A stretch of 51,224 nucleotides of DNA from 40CM-4-65-16 sp035279785. GTDB taxonomy: Bacteria > Chloroflexota > Dormibacteria > Dormibacterales > Dormibacteraceae. A program made the position numbers and the translations under genes. Position 1 is the first letter of the stretch. Every line of letters begins with the position of its first letter. The stretch lies in NCBI GenBank assembly GCA_035279785.1, contig DATEHC010000008.1:1-51224 (forward strand). Reading direction: 5' to 3'. The notes below the pieces were generated by a model, which was given only the letters and a program-made list of their open reading frames with translations, was not told the DNA's origin and did no database searches. Positions 21,109 to 29,937 of this stretch are shown here, in pieces.

Positions 21109-21170
21109 CGCGAGCGCCGGCAGTCGCGTGGAATTCGGCGGCGCGATAGCCGCGAGCGCCGGCACTCGCG
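21109..21170. repeat. Paired 20-bp palindromes, 42-bp period (copy 1)
   Basis: CGCGAGCGCCGGCAGTCGCG at 21109-21128 and CGCGAGCGCCGGCACTCGCG at 21151-21170, separated by 22 bases. Both are one or two changes away from the perfect palindrome CGCGAGTGCCGGCACTCGCG. The first sequence recurs exactly at 33734 inside dnaE2, with the same 20-22-20 layout. Located between the peroxidase start and tRNA-Ser(GCU). Confidence 0.8.
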
Positions 21171-21184
21171 GGTTCGGTGCCGGA

Positions 21185-21277
21185 TGGCGGGAAGGGAGGG
21201 ATTCGAACCCTCGAGGGAGTTTCACACCCCCTACCCGCTTAGCAGGCGGGTGCTTTCGACCACTCAGCCACCTCCCC
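21185..21277 (-). tRNA. tRNA-Ser (anticodon GCU)
   Basis: Minus-strand gene. Acceptor GGGGAGG (complement of 21271-21277) pairs with CCTTCCC (complement of 21189-21195) with one G-T pair; discriminator G at 21188 and encoded CCA at 21187-21185. Anticodon GCT is the complement of 21241-21243. A long variable arm (GGGGGTGTGAAACTCCC type) and T loop TTCGAAT identify a serine tRNA. Confidence 0.96.
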
Positions 21278-21346
21278 GAGAAGCGGGGTCGCCGCTCGAT
21301 TCTATCGACCCAGAGTGGACAAGGCTCTCTCCATACTTAGCACCCG

Positions 21347-23590
21347 ATGGAAGCACCCGGAGGACCAGGCGCGCCCCCGATGTGGGGCCCTGGTCGCAAG
21401 ATGGCCTTCGGGACCGCGCCGACCCCCAGGAGCAAGGTCTGGTACTCGATCGCCGAAGGCGCGCTGAGCGAGGTCTTCTTCCCCCAGCTGGACCGTGTCG
21501 CGCTCCACGAGCTCCGTTTTTTCGTCTCGGCAGGGGGAGCGCCGCCGGTCGACGACTCAGCCGACGGCTCCCACACCATCAGCTGGCTTGGCGCGGGGAT
21601 CCCCGCCTTCCGCGTAGAGACCACCCATCACGAGTACCGGCTGACCAAGGACTTCTTCGGCGACCCGGAAGAGAACTCGATGCTCATCGCCGGCACGTTC
21701 ACCCCCGAGCTTCCCGACCTCCGCCTCTACCTGCAAGCCGTTGGTCACTGGCAGCCCGGCACCGAGGGCAATTTCGGCACGATCATCGACACGCATCCGC
21801 CCGCCCTGCTCATCCAGCAGCAGGACGTGTGGATCTGCATCGTGGGCCCCTTCGCGCGCGCCACCGCGGGCTACTACCGCAGCTCGGACATCCTCATCGA
21901 TCTCAGTGACGCCGACGGCCGGCTCACGTACATGTACGAGCGCGCGGGTCCGGGCAACGTCTCCGTCGGCGGCGAGCTCGGCGTCCGCGCGGGCGCGTTC
22001 CAGCTGGCGATCGGTTTCGCGCACTCAAGAGCCGATGCGGAGGAGGTCGCACGCAACTCGTTGCAGAAAGGCGCGGGGACCGTCCGCCAGGCCTTCGAGC
22101 AGGCGTGGCGCGCGCAACCCGAGATGGCCCGCTCCCTTGCAAAGGTCAGCGGCGACGACGGCCAGCTGGCGCGGGCGTCCTTCACCTACCTCCACTGCCT
22201 CGAGGACAAGTCGTACGCCGGCGCGTTCATCGCCGCGCCGTGCGCGCCATGGGGCGAGAACGTCCACGACGGAGACCAGGTCTACCACCTCGTCTGGCCG
22301 CGAGACCTGTGCCGGATCGCGACCGCGCTGCTGGACGCGGGCGACGTCGCCGCCGCGCTGCGCGCGTTTCGTCATCTCCAGCGACATCAACGCCCCGACG
22401 GCGGCTGGTTTCAGAACTGGTTTCTCGACGGCACGCCGCACTGGCAGTCGACTGAGCTCGACGAGGTCGCGCTGCCCATCCTGCTCGCGTGGCGCCTGGG
22501 CGTCGCGGGCTGCCTCGATCACGACCCGTATCCGACGATGGTCAGGCCGGCCGCGCAATTCCTGCTGCGAGAAGGCCCGCTCACGCAGCTGGATCGCTGG
22601 GAGGATGCGGGCGGGCTTTCGCCATCCACGCTCGCGGCGTGCATCGCCGCGCTGATAGTCGCTTCAGAGTTCGCGGGCGACGCTGGAGAGCACGTCGCCG
22701 CGAGCCACTTCCGCGCGGTCGCGGATTACTGGAACGACCGCATCGATTTCTGGTGCTCGCTGCCCAACGGCCAGTACATTCGGCTGGGCACCGACCCGGA
22801 TCGACGACCGGTCGACGGTGCGATCGCGCCCGAGTTTCTCGAGCTGGTCCGTTACGGGCTGCGCCGGCCGAAGGACGAGTTCGTTCTGCGCAGCCTCCAG
22901 GGCGTGGACACCTCACTCAAGGTCAGCCTCCCGGCCGGCCCGAGCTGGAGGCGCTACGTCGGGGACAAATACGGCGAGCACGAGGACGGGGCGCCGTGGG
23001 ACGGGACGGGTCGCGGACGGGCGTGGCCCGTGCTCACAGGTGAGCGGGCAAGACATTTCTTCTCGATGGGCCTTCCCGCCGCGGAGATGGTCCGTACGCT
23101 CGAAGCCTTCGCCGGGTCGGGGATGGCCTTGCCGGAGCAGCTCTGGGATGGACCCGACATCGCGAGCCGCGGCCTCCAGTTCGGCAAGCCCAACGGCTCG
23201 GCGTGTCCGCTCGGGTGGGCGCATGCCGAATACCTCGAGCTGCTGGTGACGATCGCGCTGGCCGGCTTCCCCGACATCGTCATGCCCGCCCGGCGCCGCT
23301 ACACCGAAGGGAAGGCGCCGCAGCCGGACTTCATCTGGACGCACAAGCATCAGATCAAGCGAATCGCGGTGGGGAGAGGGCTGCGCGTGCAGCTGCCGCG
23401 GCCGGCCTCAGTTCACTACACGTTCGACGAGTGGAAGACCCACACGGAGGTCGACGCGGTGGACACGACGCTCGGTGTGTGGGTGGCGGAGGTTCCGTGC
23501 CAGAACCTGCCGCGGGGGGCGGAGTTTTCCTGGACCGCGCACTACATGACCGGCTGGGAAGGCCGGAACTTCGACCTGACGATCGACTAG
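21347..23590 (+). CDS. Glycoside hydrolase family 15 glucoamylase
   Basis: 747-residue glucan 1,4-alpha-glucosidase/glucodextranase-type enzyme releasing glucose from alpha-glucan ends. Residues ~15-280 form the N-terminal beta-sandwich typical of prokaryotic GH15 (KVWYSIAEGALSEVFFPQLDRVALHELRFFV). The (alpha/alpha)6 barrel follows, with YHLVWPRDLCRIATALLDAG, PDGGWFQNWFLDGTPHW and QSTELDEVALPILLAWRL containing the general acid region, and LPEQLWDGPDI with the second Glu. No signal peptide is seen, so it probably acts on intracellular glycogen, in keeping with the glycogen genes at 42-48 kb. ATG 21347 lies 69 bases from the divergent tRNA. The stop interlocks with the convergent gene (CTAG). 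Confidence 0.93.
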   Translation: MEAPGGPGAPPMWGPGRKMAFGTAPTPRSKVWYSIAEGALSEVFFPQLDRVALHELRFFVSAGGAPPVDDSADGSHTISWLGAGIPAFRVETTHHEYRLTKDFFGDPEENSMLIAGTFTPELPDLRLYLQAVGHWQPGTEGNFGTIIDTHPPALLIQQQDVWICIVGPFARATAGYYRSSDILIDLSDADGRLTYMYERAGPGNVSVGGELGVRAGAFQLAIGFAHSRADAEEVARNSLQKGAGTVRQAFEQAWRAQPEMARSLAKVSGDDGQLARASFTYLHCLEDKSYAGAFIAAPCAPWGENVHDGDQVYHLVWPRDLCRIATALLDAGDVAAALRAFRHLQRHQRPDGGWFQNWFLDGTPHWQSTELDEVALPILLAWRLGVAGCLDHDPYPTMVRPAAQFLLREGPLTQLDRWEDAGGLSPSTLAACIAALIVASEFAGDAGEHVAASHFRAVADYWNDRIDFWCSLPNGQYIRLGTDPDRRPVDGAIAPEFLELVRYGLRRPKDEFVLRSLQGVDTSLKVSLPAGPSWRRYVGDKYGEHEDGAPWDGTGRGRAWPVLTGERARHFFSMGLPAAEMVRTLEAFAGSGMALPEQLWDGPDIASRGLQFGKPNGSACPLGWAHAEYLELLVTIALAGFPDIVMPARRRYTEGKAPQPDFIWTHKHQIKRIAVGRGLRVQLPRPASVHYTFDEWKTHTEVDAVDTTLGVWVAEVPCQNLPRGAEFSWTAHYMTGWEGRNFDLTID

Positions 23591-24474
23591 CGCTCTTCGG
23601 GCGGCTCCAGGTCATCCAGCCGCAGGCCATTGCCGGTGTCCTCATCGAACTGGCTGTGCAGCTCGCCGCAGTCGGCGCAGCGGTAGTACTCGCCTACAAA
23701 TCCTTTGTGCCACACCGCGTAGCTGACGACGCCCGGCTCCTCGACCAGGATCTCCTGCTCGAGCCGGTAGATCACCTGCTCCCAGCCCCCGGCCTCGACG
23801 TCGTCGTCGAGGACGACTACGCAGTAGGGATGCGGTTCGCCCCACGTCATCACGACCTCGCCCCGACGCTCGTCGTCGGTGTTGACGATCGACCACGCCT
23901 CGGCGCCCTGCGCCCGCGTGCTTCGGACCATCCGGAGCTGCGCCCAGAACTTTTCGGCTTGCTCACGCTCGGCCTTGTCGTGCTCGGCCTGCGCCTCCTG
24001 GAACGCGCTCCACATGCGCAGGAGGTGGTTGCGGAACCGGTGGTACGTCGGCAGGAGCTTGGGCTGCTGCTTGGACGATCCGATCAGCTTCTCGAAGGCG
24101 TGCTCGAACGCCGCCTCGACGCGTTCCTGGCGGTCCGTGAGCTCCGGCGCCCACGCCTCGTCTTCGGACAGCCGCATGCTCTCGTTGAGCACGACCTCGA
24201 AGTCGAGCCAGTCGTCGCCGAACTCGGGGACGAAGACGGACTCGACCAGGTCGGCGAGGCGGTGCTCCTCGAGCAGCGCCGGGGTGACCTTGCCCCGCGC
24301 GTCGGGCCAGCCCTTCCAGCCCATCACGTTGTGGATCCAGTAGTCGAAGACGGTGACCGCGTACTGAAGCGCAGCGGGGGAGGTCCAGATGCCGGTAGGC
24401 CACGTCTTCTTGCCCGTCCGGACCTTGTTGTAGAGCGAGATGACCTGCTCTTCGTCCAGGTATTCGGTTTCCAT
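23587..24474 (-). CDS. Hypothetical protein, C-terminal CxxC knuckle
   Basis: 295 residues from ATG 24474, preceded by GGGAG six bases away. No family recognised. The N-terminal half is Trp/Asp-rich (TGIWTSPAALQYAVTVFDYW, GWKGWPDARG). Residues ~115-190 form charged helices (RVEAAFEHAFEKLIG, then EHDKAEREQAEKFWAQ), and the C-terminal 90 residues are beta-rich and acidic with YYRCADCGELHSQF, a possible half zinc knuckle. Cytosolic. Divergent from the MoeB/ThiF-like gene, with 60 bases between starts. Confidence 0.65.
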   Translation of the reverse strand: METEYLDEEQVISLYNKVRTGKKTWPTGIWTSPAALQYAVTVFDYWIHNVMGWKGWPDARGKVTPALLEEHRLADLVESVFVPEFGDDWLDFEVVLNESMRLSEDEAWAPELTDRQERVEAAFEHAFEKLIGSSKQQPKLLPTYHRFRNHLLRMWSAFQEAQAEHDKAEREQAEKFWAQLRMVRSTRAQGAEAWSIVNTDDERRGEVVMTWGEPHPYCVVVLDDDVEAGGWEQVIYRLEQEILVEEPGVVSYAVWHKGFVGEYYRCADCGELHSQFDEDTGNGLRLDDLEPPEER

Positions 24475-24534
24475 GGGTGCTCCCAATATAGGAATAAGCC
24501 CGAAGGGGCCCTGGGTATAGTCCTAGCAGAAGAG
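24475..24534. promoter_or_regulatory. Divergent promoter gap
   Basis: The 60 bases between two divergent starts. TATAGT at 24516-24521 fits a -10 element for the plus-strand adenylyltransferase gene, giving a leader of only a few bases. AATATA at 24485-24490 (TATATT on the minus strand) could serve the other gene. No convincing -35 hexamers are seen. Confidence 0.35.
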
Positions 24535-25386
24535 ATGTCCCAGAACGGAAACCGGCCATTCACCCCCGACCAGGTCGCCCGCTACGCCCGCCACCTCATC
24601 CTTCCCGAAGTCGGCGGCGCGGGTCAGCGCAAGCTGCTGAACTCGAGCGTCCTGCTCCTCGGAGCCGGCGGCCTTGGCTCGCCCGCAGCCATGTACCTCG
24701 CAGCGGCCGGCGTGGGCAGGATCGGGATGGTCGACTTCGACGTGGTCGATGCCTCCAACCTTCAGCGCCAGCTGCTCCATGGTGTCGACGACATCGGCCG
24801 CTCCAAGGCCGATTCAGCCGCTGACATGCTGCACAGCCTCAACCCCGACGTCCAGGTCGACGCCATCAAGGAGCACGTGAGCTCCGAGAACGCGCTGCAG
24901 ATCTTCAAGCCGTACGACGTGATCGTCGACGGCACGGACAACTTCCCGACCCGATACCTCGCCAACGATGCCGCGCACTTTCTCGCCAAGCCGCTGGTGC
25001 ACGGCAGCATCTTTCGGTTCGAGGGGCGCCTCGCGCTGTTCGACTCGGCGCGCGGGACCGGGTGCTACCGGTGCCTCTTCCCGGAGCCGCCGCCCCCGGG
25101 CAGCGTGCAGAGCTGCGCGGAGGCCGGCGTGTTCGGCGTTCTGCCCGGAATCATCGGCAGCATGATGGCCTTCGAAACGATCAAGTACCTGCTCGACATC
25201 GGCCGGCCGATGATCGGCCGCTACCTGCTCTTCGAGGGAGAGGACATGACCTTCCGCGAGCTGAAGCTCAAGCAGAACAAGGCTTGCCCGTTGTGCGGCG
25301 AGAACCCGACCGTCACCTCGCTCATCGACTACGAGGCTTGGTGCGGCGTCCCGGCGATGGAGCCGAGCGAGGCGAAGGCCAGCTAA
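24535..25386 (+). CDS. MoeB/ThiF-family sulfur-carrier adenylyltransferase
   Basis: 283 residues, E1-like enzyme that adenylates the C-terminus of a small sulfur-carrier protein (MoaD, ThiS or CysO type). The ATP/nucleotide motif is LLLGAGGLGSPAAMYLAAAGVG, with DFDVVDASNLQRQ and DIGRSKADSA, and the substrate loop DGTDNFPTRYLAND. Two zinc pairs CYRC and CPLC are present, and the catalytic Cys is in SCAEAGVFG. It has no rhodanese domain. No carrier-protein gene lies beside it; instead LarE follows after 16 bases. Could serve molybdopterin, thiamine or thiocarboxylate cysteine synthesis; the context does not decide. Confidence 0.88.
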   Translation: MSQNGNRPFTPDQVARYARHLILPEVGGAGQRKLLNSSVLLLGAGGLGSPAAMYLAAAGVGRIGMVDFDVVDASNLQRQLLHGVDDIGRSKADSAADMLHSLNPDVQVDAIKEHVSSENALQIFKPYDVIVDGTDNFPTRYLANDAAHFLAKPLVHGSIFRFEGRLALFDSARGTGCYRCLFPEPPPPGSVQSCAEAGVFGVLPGIIGSMMAFETIKYLLDIGRPMIGRYLLFEGEDMTFRELKLKQNKACPLCGENPTVTSLIDYEAWCGVPAMEPSEAKAS

Positions 25387-25402
25387 CCTTCGGGCTGGAC
25401 CA

Positions 25403-26230
25403 TTGATCCAGCTCGATTCGTTCGAACCGCGGCGGCTTCAGAGCGCGCGTGACATCGTACGCGGGCTCGGTTCGGTGCTGGTCGCTTACTCGGGCGGCGT
25501 GGACTCGACCCTGCTTCTGCGGCTCGCGATGGAGGAGCTTGGCGACGGCTCGGTCGCCGTCCTCGCCAGCTCGCCGGCGTATCCCGAGTCGGAACAGGCG
25601 GCAGCCCGAGCGCTGGCGCGCGCGATGGGTGCGCGGCTGATCGAGGTCACGACCAGCGAGGTCGAGCTCGAGGACTACGCACGCAACAACCCCGATCGCT
25701 GCTTCCACTGCAAGGAAGAGCTGTTCGACACGCTCGAGCCGGTGCAGCGTGACCTCGGCCTCGCAACCATCGCCTACGGCGCTACGGCCGACGATGCGGG
25801 CGACCACCGCCCGGGCCACGGGTCCGCGGTGCGGCGCGGGGTTCGGTTTCCTCTGCTCGAGGCTGGTATGGCGAAGTCGGAGATCCGTGCGGCCGCGAGG
25901 TCGCTCGGCCTTCCCAACTGGAACAAGCCATCGTTCGCGTGTCTGTCATCGCGCATCCCTCACGGCACCCGGGTCACGGTTGCGGCCTTGAAGCAAATCG
26001 AAGCCGCGGAAGATGCGTTGAAGGCGATGGGATTCGCGCAAGTGCGGGTACGCCACCACGACGACGTCGCGCGCATCGAGGTCGAGTCCCGCGACATCGC
26101 GCGGCTGATCGCGGAGCGCGAGCGAGTCGCGGCCGCCGTACAGGAGGCGGGCTATCGGTTCGTCTCCGTCGACCTCGAGGGTTATTCGACCGGCCACCTC
26201 AACCGAACCTGGCAACGCCGGTCGTCTTAG
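25403..26230 (+). CDS. larE: LarE-like ATP-dependent sulfur transferase (PP-loop)
   Basis: 275 residues. The PP-loop SGGVDSTLL (near residue 30) activates with ATP. DRCFHCKEELFD and the KPSFACLSSRIPHG segment match LarE; the Cys in FACLSSR corresponds to the sulfur-donating Cys of the sacrificial enzyme, which thiolates pyridinium dicarboxylate in nickel-pincer cofactor synthesis. No larB or larC is in the window, so it may alternatively be a stand-alone LarE/ExsB-like sulfur transferase acting on another substrate. Start TTG 25403. It overlaps the glycerol kinase gene by 22 bases. The MoeB/ThiF-like neighbour reinforces a sulfur-transfer theme. Confidence 0.85.
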   Translation: MIQLDSFEPRRLQSARDIVRGLGSVLVAYSGGVDSTLLLRLAMEELGDGSVAVLASSPAYPESEQAAARALARAMGARLIEVTTSEVELEDYARNNPDRCFHCKEELFDTLEPVQRDLGLATIAYGATADDAGDHRPGHGSAVRRGVRFPLLEAGMAKSEIRAAARSLGLPNWNKPSFACLSSRIPHGTRVTVAALKQIEAAEDALKAMGFAQVRVRHHDDVARIEVESRDIARLIAERERVAAAVQEAGYRFVSVDLEGYSTGHLNRTWQRRSS

Positions 26231-27663
26231 CGCTCGATGAGGGGACCACCGGTGCGACCGCGGTCGCGGTGGGCACCGATGGAATGGCGGGCGATGTGCT
26301 CGGCAAGGGCTACCAGGAGATCACGCAGCATTACCCGCGCCCCGGCTGGGTGGAGCACGACGCGAACGAGATCTGGACCGCGGTCCAGGCGAGCTCAAAG
26401 CAGGCGCTGCAAGCCGCCGGCGCGACTGAAGCGGATGTGCTTGCCATCGGCATCACCAACCAACGCGAGACGCTCGTCCTGTGGGACGCCAAGACCAACG
26501 AACCGATCGCCCCGGCGATCGTGTGGCAGGACCGCCGCACCGCGGACGTCTGCGCGCGCCTTCGCGCTGAAGGACACGAGGAGCGCGTGCGGGAGATCAC
26601 CGGCCTCGTCCTCGATCCGTACTTCACGGCCACCAAGCTGGCGTGGGCCCTCGAGCACGTGGACGGCGCGAAAGAGGCGGCCGCCGGCACCGTGGACTCG
26701 TGGCTGGTCGCGAAGCTCTCCGGCGGTCGCGCTCACGTGACCGACGCCTCCAATGCCTCGCGCACACTTCTCTTCGACATCGGCCGCGGCGAGTGGAGCG
26801 AGGAGATGGCCGCGCTCTTCGGCGTTGCGCTGAAGAACCTGCCCGAAGTTGTCGACTCCAGCGGGCCGGTCGCCGCGAACGTCAGCGGGATCGCCGGCGA
26901 CCAGCAAGCGGCGTTGTTCGGCCAGGCCTGCACCGAGGTCGGGATGGCGAAGAACACCTACGGCACCGGCTCCTTCGTGCTGGTGCAGACGGGCGCCGAC
27001 AGAGTGGCCTCGCGTTCGGGGATGCTCACGACAGTCGCCTGGCGGCGGAAAGGCAAGCTCAGCTACGCACTGGAAGGCTCGATCTTCGTGACCGGCGCGG
27101 CGCTGCAGTGGCTACGCGACGGCCTGGGCATCATCGCGACCGCGGCGGAGGCCGGCCCGCTGGCCGCGACCGTCGCCGACACCGGCGGCGTCTACCTTGT
27201 GCCCGCATTCGTCGGCCTTGGGGCGCCCCACTGGGATCCTTACGCGCGCGGCACGATCGTCGGCCTGACGCGGGGTACGACGCGCGCCCACCTCGTGCGC
27301 GCCGCCGTCGAGGCCATGGCCTACCAGACGCGAGACGTCGTCGAGGCGATGGAGAAGGACACCGGCAGTAAGCTCACCGAGCTGCGGGTCGACGGGGGCG
27401 CCGCCGTGATGGATCTCCTTTGCCAGCTGCAGGCCGACCTCCTCGGCATCCCTGTGCGCCGTCCGCGACAGACCGAGACGACCGCGCTGGGCGCGGCCTT
27501 CCTGGCCGGGCTGGGCGCCGGAATCTGGTCGGAAAGCGATCTCGCCGGCCTGTGGAAGCTCGACCGCGACTTCGAGCCTTCGATGTCCCGCGACCAGGCC
27601 GATTCGATGCAATCGCGGTGGCGACGTGCGGTGGAGCGCAGCCTGCAATGGGAAAATCATTAG
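26209..27663 (+). CDS. glpK: Glycerol kinase
   Basis: FGGY-family kinase of about 484 residues making glycerol 3-phosphate. Motifs: VLALDEGTTGATAVAV near the N-terminus, PGWVEHDANEIW, ITNQRETLVLWD, IVWQDRRT, GDQQAALFGQACTEVGMAKNTYGTGSF and DGGAAVMDLLCQLQADLLG. The ALDEGTTG block normally lies within 5-8 residues of the initiator. In this frame no ATG, GTG or TTG exists there; CTG 26209 would give LATPVVLALDEG and is my choice. It lies within larE. The next standard start upstream (GTG 25939) would add 90 residues of antiphase larE sequence and is implausible. Part of the 24.5-31.9 kb operon. Confidence 0.9.
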   Translation: MATPVVLALDEGTTGATAVAVGTDGMAGDVLGKGYQEITQHYPRPGWVEHDANEIWTAVQASSKQALQAAGATEADVLAIGITNQRETLVLWDAKTNEPIAPAIVWQDRRTADVCARLRAEGHEERVREITGLVLDPYFTATKLAWALEHVDGAKEAAAGTVDSWLVAKLSGGRAHVTDASNASRTLLFDIGRGEWSEEMAALFGVALKNLPEVVDSSGPVAANVSGIAGDQQAALFGQACTEVGMAKNTYGTGSFVLVQTGADRVASRSGMLTTVAWRRKGKLSYALEGSIFVTGAALQWLRDGLGIIATAAEAGPLAATVADTGGVYLVPAFVGLGAPHWDPYARGTIVGLTRGTTRAHLVRAAVEAMAYQTRDVVEAMEKDTGSKLTELRVDGGAAVMDLLCQLQADLLGIPVRRPRQTETTALGAAFLAGLGAGIWSESDLAGLWKLDRDFEPSMSRDQADSMQSRWRRAVERSLQWENH

Positions 27664-27667
27664 TCCC

Positions 27668-28273
27668 GTGAGCGAAGTCCCCAGCCGGCCGACCCGGCAC
27701 CAGAACCTCTACGCCCACCACCTGTGGCAGCAGCAGCGCTTCTTCGCGGGCATGCTGGTCGTGATCGGCCTCGGTTTCACCGGCTTCGGCATCTACCGCG
27801 GTCAGCTCTTCACGACCGGCTACCTCGTGTGGCTGGCCTACGTGCCGGCGGGCCTTGCCCTCGGGCTTGGCATCTACCTGTTTCGCCAGCGCAACCACGT
27901 GCGCGTGCAAGAAGACGGCCTGAAGATCTCGACCGCTCTGTCCAGCGTGGTCATCCCGTACGACGACATACGGTCCGTCAAGGCGCTGCCGCTGCGTCAG
28001 CACTTCCAGGACAAACGCAGCAAGATGATCGCGCCGATCATGAAGCAGCACATCGACAAGCCCGCGCTGTTCATCAGGTTGCGCGGCGACGAGACCGAGC
28101 TCAGCGCCGTCAAGAAGAAACTCGGCATCTTCCGCGGGCGGTTGATGGACGAGGAGACGATCGCGATACCCGTGCCAGACGCGGACGCGGCGGTGTGGGA
28201 GATCAGCGGTCACCTGCCGGAGCGGCTGGGTCAGAACCAGGGGGGAGCCAGGCGGCGCAAACGCCGTAGGTGA
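27668..28273 (+). CDS. Membrane protein with PH-like domain
   Basis: 201 residues from GTG 27668, four bases after glpK. Two transmembrane helices (residues ~25-46 and ~52-74, RFFAGMLVVIGLGFTGFGIY, YLVWLAYVPAGLALGLGIYLF) precede a cytosolic beta-rich domain (VRVQEDGLKISTALSSVVIPYDDIRSVKALPL) that looks like the bacterial PH-type fold. The C-terminus is a basic Arg/Lys tail. Overlaps the mannosyltransferase gene by four bases (GTGA), so it may assist that enzyme. No specific function known. Confidence 0.7.
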   Translation: MSEVPSRPTRHQNLYAHHLWQQQRFFAGMLVVIGLGFTGFGIYRGQLFTTGYLVWLAYVPAGLALGLGIYLFRQRNHVRVQEDGLKISTALSSVVIPYDDIRSVKALPLRQHFQDKRSKMIAPIMKQHIDKPALFIRLRGDETELSAVKKKLGIFRGRLMDEETIAIPVPDADAAVWEISGHLPERLGQNQGGARRRKRRR

Positions 28274-29937
28274 CGACCCGGGAGCGCTTCTTCGACCGCT
28301 GGGACCTCGTCGCGATCCTCACTTTGACGGTCGTCGCGTTCGTGATTCGTTTCTGGAGCCCGATCCTGCCCGACGTCTTCTTGCCGGACAACACGGGCCC
28401 CGTGGTCACGAACTGCGTAGGCAGCACTCCGATCGACGCCCAGGGCGACAAAGGCACGATCTGCGGCCTCGCCTATCCATTCAACCGCGGGTATGGAAAT
28501 CCGCTCTCGCCGCCTAACGGCCAGGTCTTCGACGAGATCTACTTTCCCGTCGACGCATACGACGACGTCAAGGGAATCGAGAAGTGCAACAGCTCGATGC
28601 CGACAGGCTACGGGCCCGGGCACTGCGAGTTCAGCTACTTCGACCCTGAACCGCCGCTGGCGAAGGAGATCATCGGCGCCGGGATGTGGGCATACGGTTG
28701 GTATCGCGCGCACTTCCACGGCGCGAGCGGTGACTACATCGACCTCGGCTTCAACACTTTTGGATGGCGCATCGCGGCCTGCGTTTTCGGAACCCTCTGC
28801 ATCCCGATGATGTATCTGCTCGCGCGCCGGCTGTGGGCGAACCGACTGTTTGCGCTGGCCGCTGCGACGCTGGTGTGCTTCGACGGGATGTTCTTCATCC
28901 AGTCGCGAATTGGGATGATCGACATCTTTCCGATCTTCTTCATCCTTGCCGCGTACTTCCTCTTCCTGGTGCACATCCAGAGCAGGTCGTTCGACAGCTC
29001 GATGATCTCGCTGCTCGCGCTGGGCATCGTTCTCGCGATCGGCATCGCAGCGAAGTGGATCGTGCTCGCGGCGTGGTTGAGCATCGTGTTCTGGCTCGTG
29101 CTCCGGATCGTCCTGCGGAGCTTTGACATCGAGTTCGGTCCACCGGGATGGCCGTTCCTTTCCTGGCGGCGCGGGGAAGGCCAGTCGATCGCGCACGTGC
29201 CGTGGCCGACCTACCTGACGGTTGCGGTGATCGCGCTGGTCGTCATTCCCGTCGGTGTCTACATCGTGTCCTGGTATCCGTTCTTCGCGCGCGGACAGTT
29301 CCACAACCTCGGTGACATGTGGACGTATCAGCTGCAGGCGTTGAACTATCACCGCACCCTCACCGCCACGCATCCCTACGGTTCGCCGGCGTGGTCGTGG
29401 CCGTTGCTTTCGCGACCCGTCTTGTACTACGCCGAGTATTCGGGTCTCGGCAGCGACGCGTTCACCGGTCAGGGGCTGATCTCGCGAATGTCGAACCTCG
29501 GCAATCCGTGGATCTGGTGGACGAGCCTGCCCTGCGTGCTCTCGTTGCCTTACTTCATCGTCCGCCGGCGCAGCTTCGCCGCAGCCGTGATCCTGCTTGG
29601 CTTCATCAGCCAGTACCTTCCGTGGTTCCCGATCACGCGGGTGCTTTGCATGTACCACATGTTCGGCGGCCTGATTTTCATGATACTCGCGCTCGCGTTC
29701 GTGCTCGTGAACCTTGCAGAAGGATTGCCGCGCCCTCGTCGAGAACTCCTCGTGGCGGCCCACCTCGCGGTCGCCGTCTTGTTCTTCGGCTACTTCTACC
29801 CGGTTTGGACAGGAGTGCCGATCTCGTATTCGGCCTACGTCGAGGGGTCGGGCACGCCGTGGTGGGGACCGAAGCTGTGGCTCATGAACTGCCGCAACCT
29901 GCCGCCGTCCCAAGCGCAAGTCTTCTGTTGGAACTGA
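28270..29937 (+). CDS. Phospholipid-linked protein mannosyltransferase (PMT, GT39)
   Basis: 555-residue GT-C membrane glycosyltransferase. After the first helix a large external loop carries FDEIYFPVDAY, matching the catalytic Asp-Glu motif of PMT enzymes, and DPEPPLAKEIIGAG, matching the HPPLgK block. SRIGMIDIFPIFF is the third conserved PMT element. About ten or more transmembrane helices are visible, ending with a C-terminal WWGPKLWLMN region. Such enzymes transfer mannose from polyprenyl-phosphate to Ser/Thr of exported proteins in Actinobacteria. The large first loop (residues 35-135) is longer than in Mycobacterium Pmt. GTG 28270; overlaps the next gene by ten bases. Confidence 0.87.
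   Translation: MTTRERFFDRWDLVAILTLTVVAFVIRFWSPILPDVFLPDNTGPVVTNCVGSTPIDAQGDKGTICGLAYPFNRGYGNPLSPPNGQVFDEIYFPVDAYDDVKGIEKCNSSMPTGYGPGHCEFSYFDPEPPLAKEIIGAGMWAYGWYRAHFHGASGDYIDLGFNTFGWRIAACVFGTLCIPMMYLLARRLWANRLFALAAATLVCFDGMFFIQSRIGMIDIFPIFFILAAYFLFLVHIQSRSFDSSMISLLALGIVLAIGIAAKWIVLAAWLSIVFWLVLRIVLRSFDIEFGPPGWPFLSWRRGEGQSIAHVPWPTYLTVAVIALVVIPVGVYIVSWYPFFARGQFHNLGDMWTYQLQALNYHRTLTATHPYGSPAWSWPLLSRPVLYYAEYSGLGSDAFTGQGLISRMSNLGNPWIWWTSLPCVLSLPYFIVRRRSFAAAVILLGFISQYLPWFPITRVLCMYHMFGGLIFMILALAFVLVNLAEGLPRPRRELLVAAHLAVAVLFFGYFYPVWTGVPISYSAYVEGSGTPWWGPKLWLMNCRNLPPSQAQVFCWN

Noticed and set aside
21109..21170. CRISPR array from the repeated 20-bp units with 22-bp spacers
   Set aside because: Only two units per locus, palindromic rather than array-like, no cas genes, and one locus is inside a coding gene.
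21090..21182. Target duplication around palindrome pair copy 1
   Set aside because: TTCCGTGCCG (21090-21099) and TTCGGTGCCG (21173-21182) are similar but not identical and lie at unequal distances from the element; too weak to claim.
23203..24534. N-terminal extension of the MoeB/ThiF-like protein by over 400 residues
   Set aside because: The frame is open only because it is antisense to the 23587-24474 gene and runs through the end of the glucoamylase; homology begins at ATG 24535.
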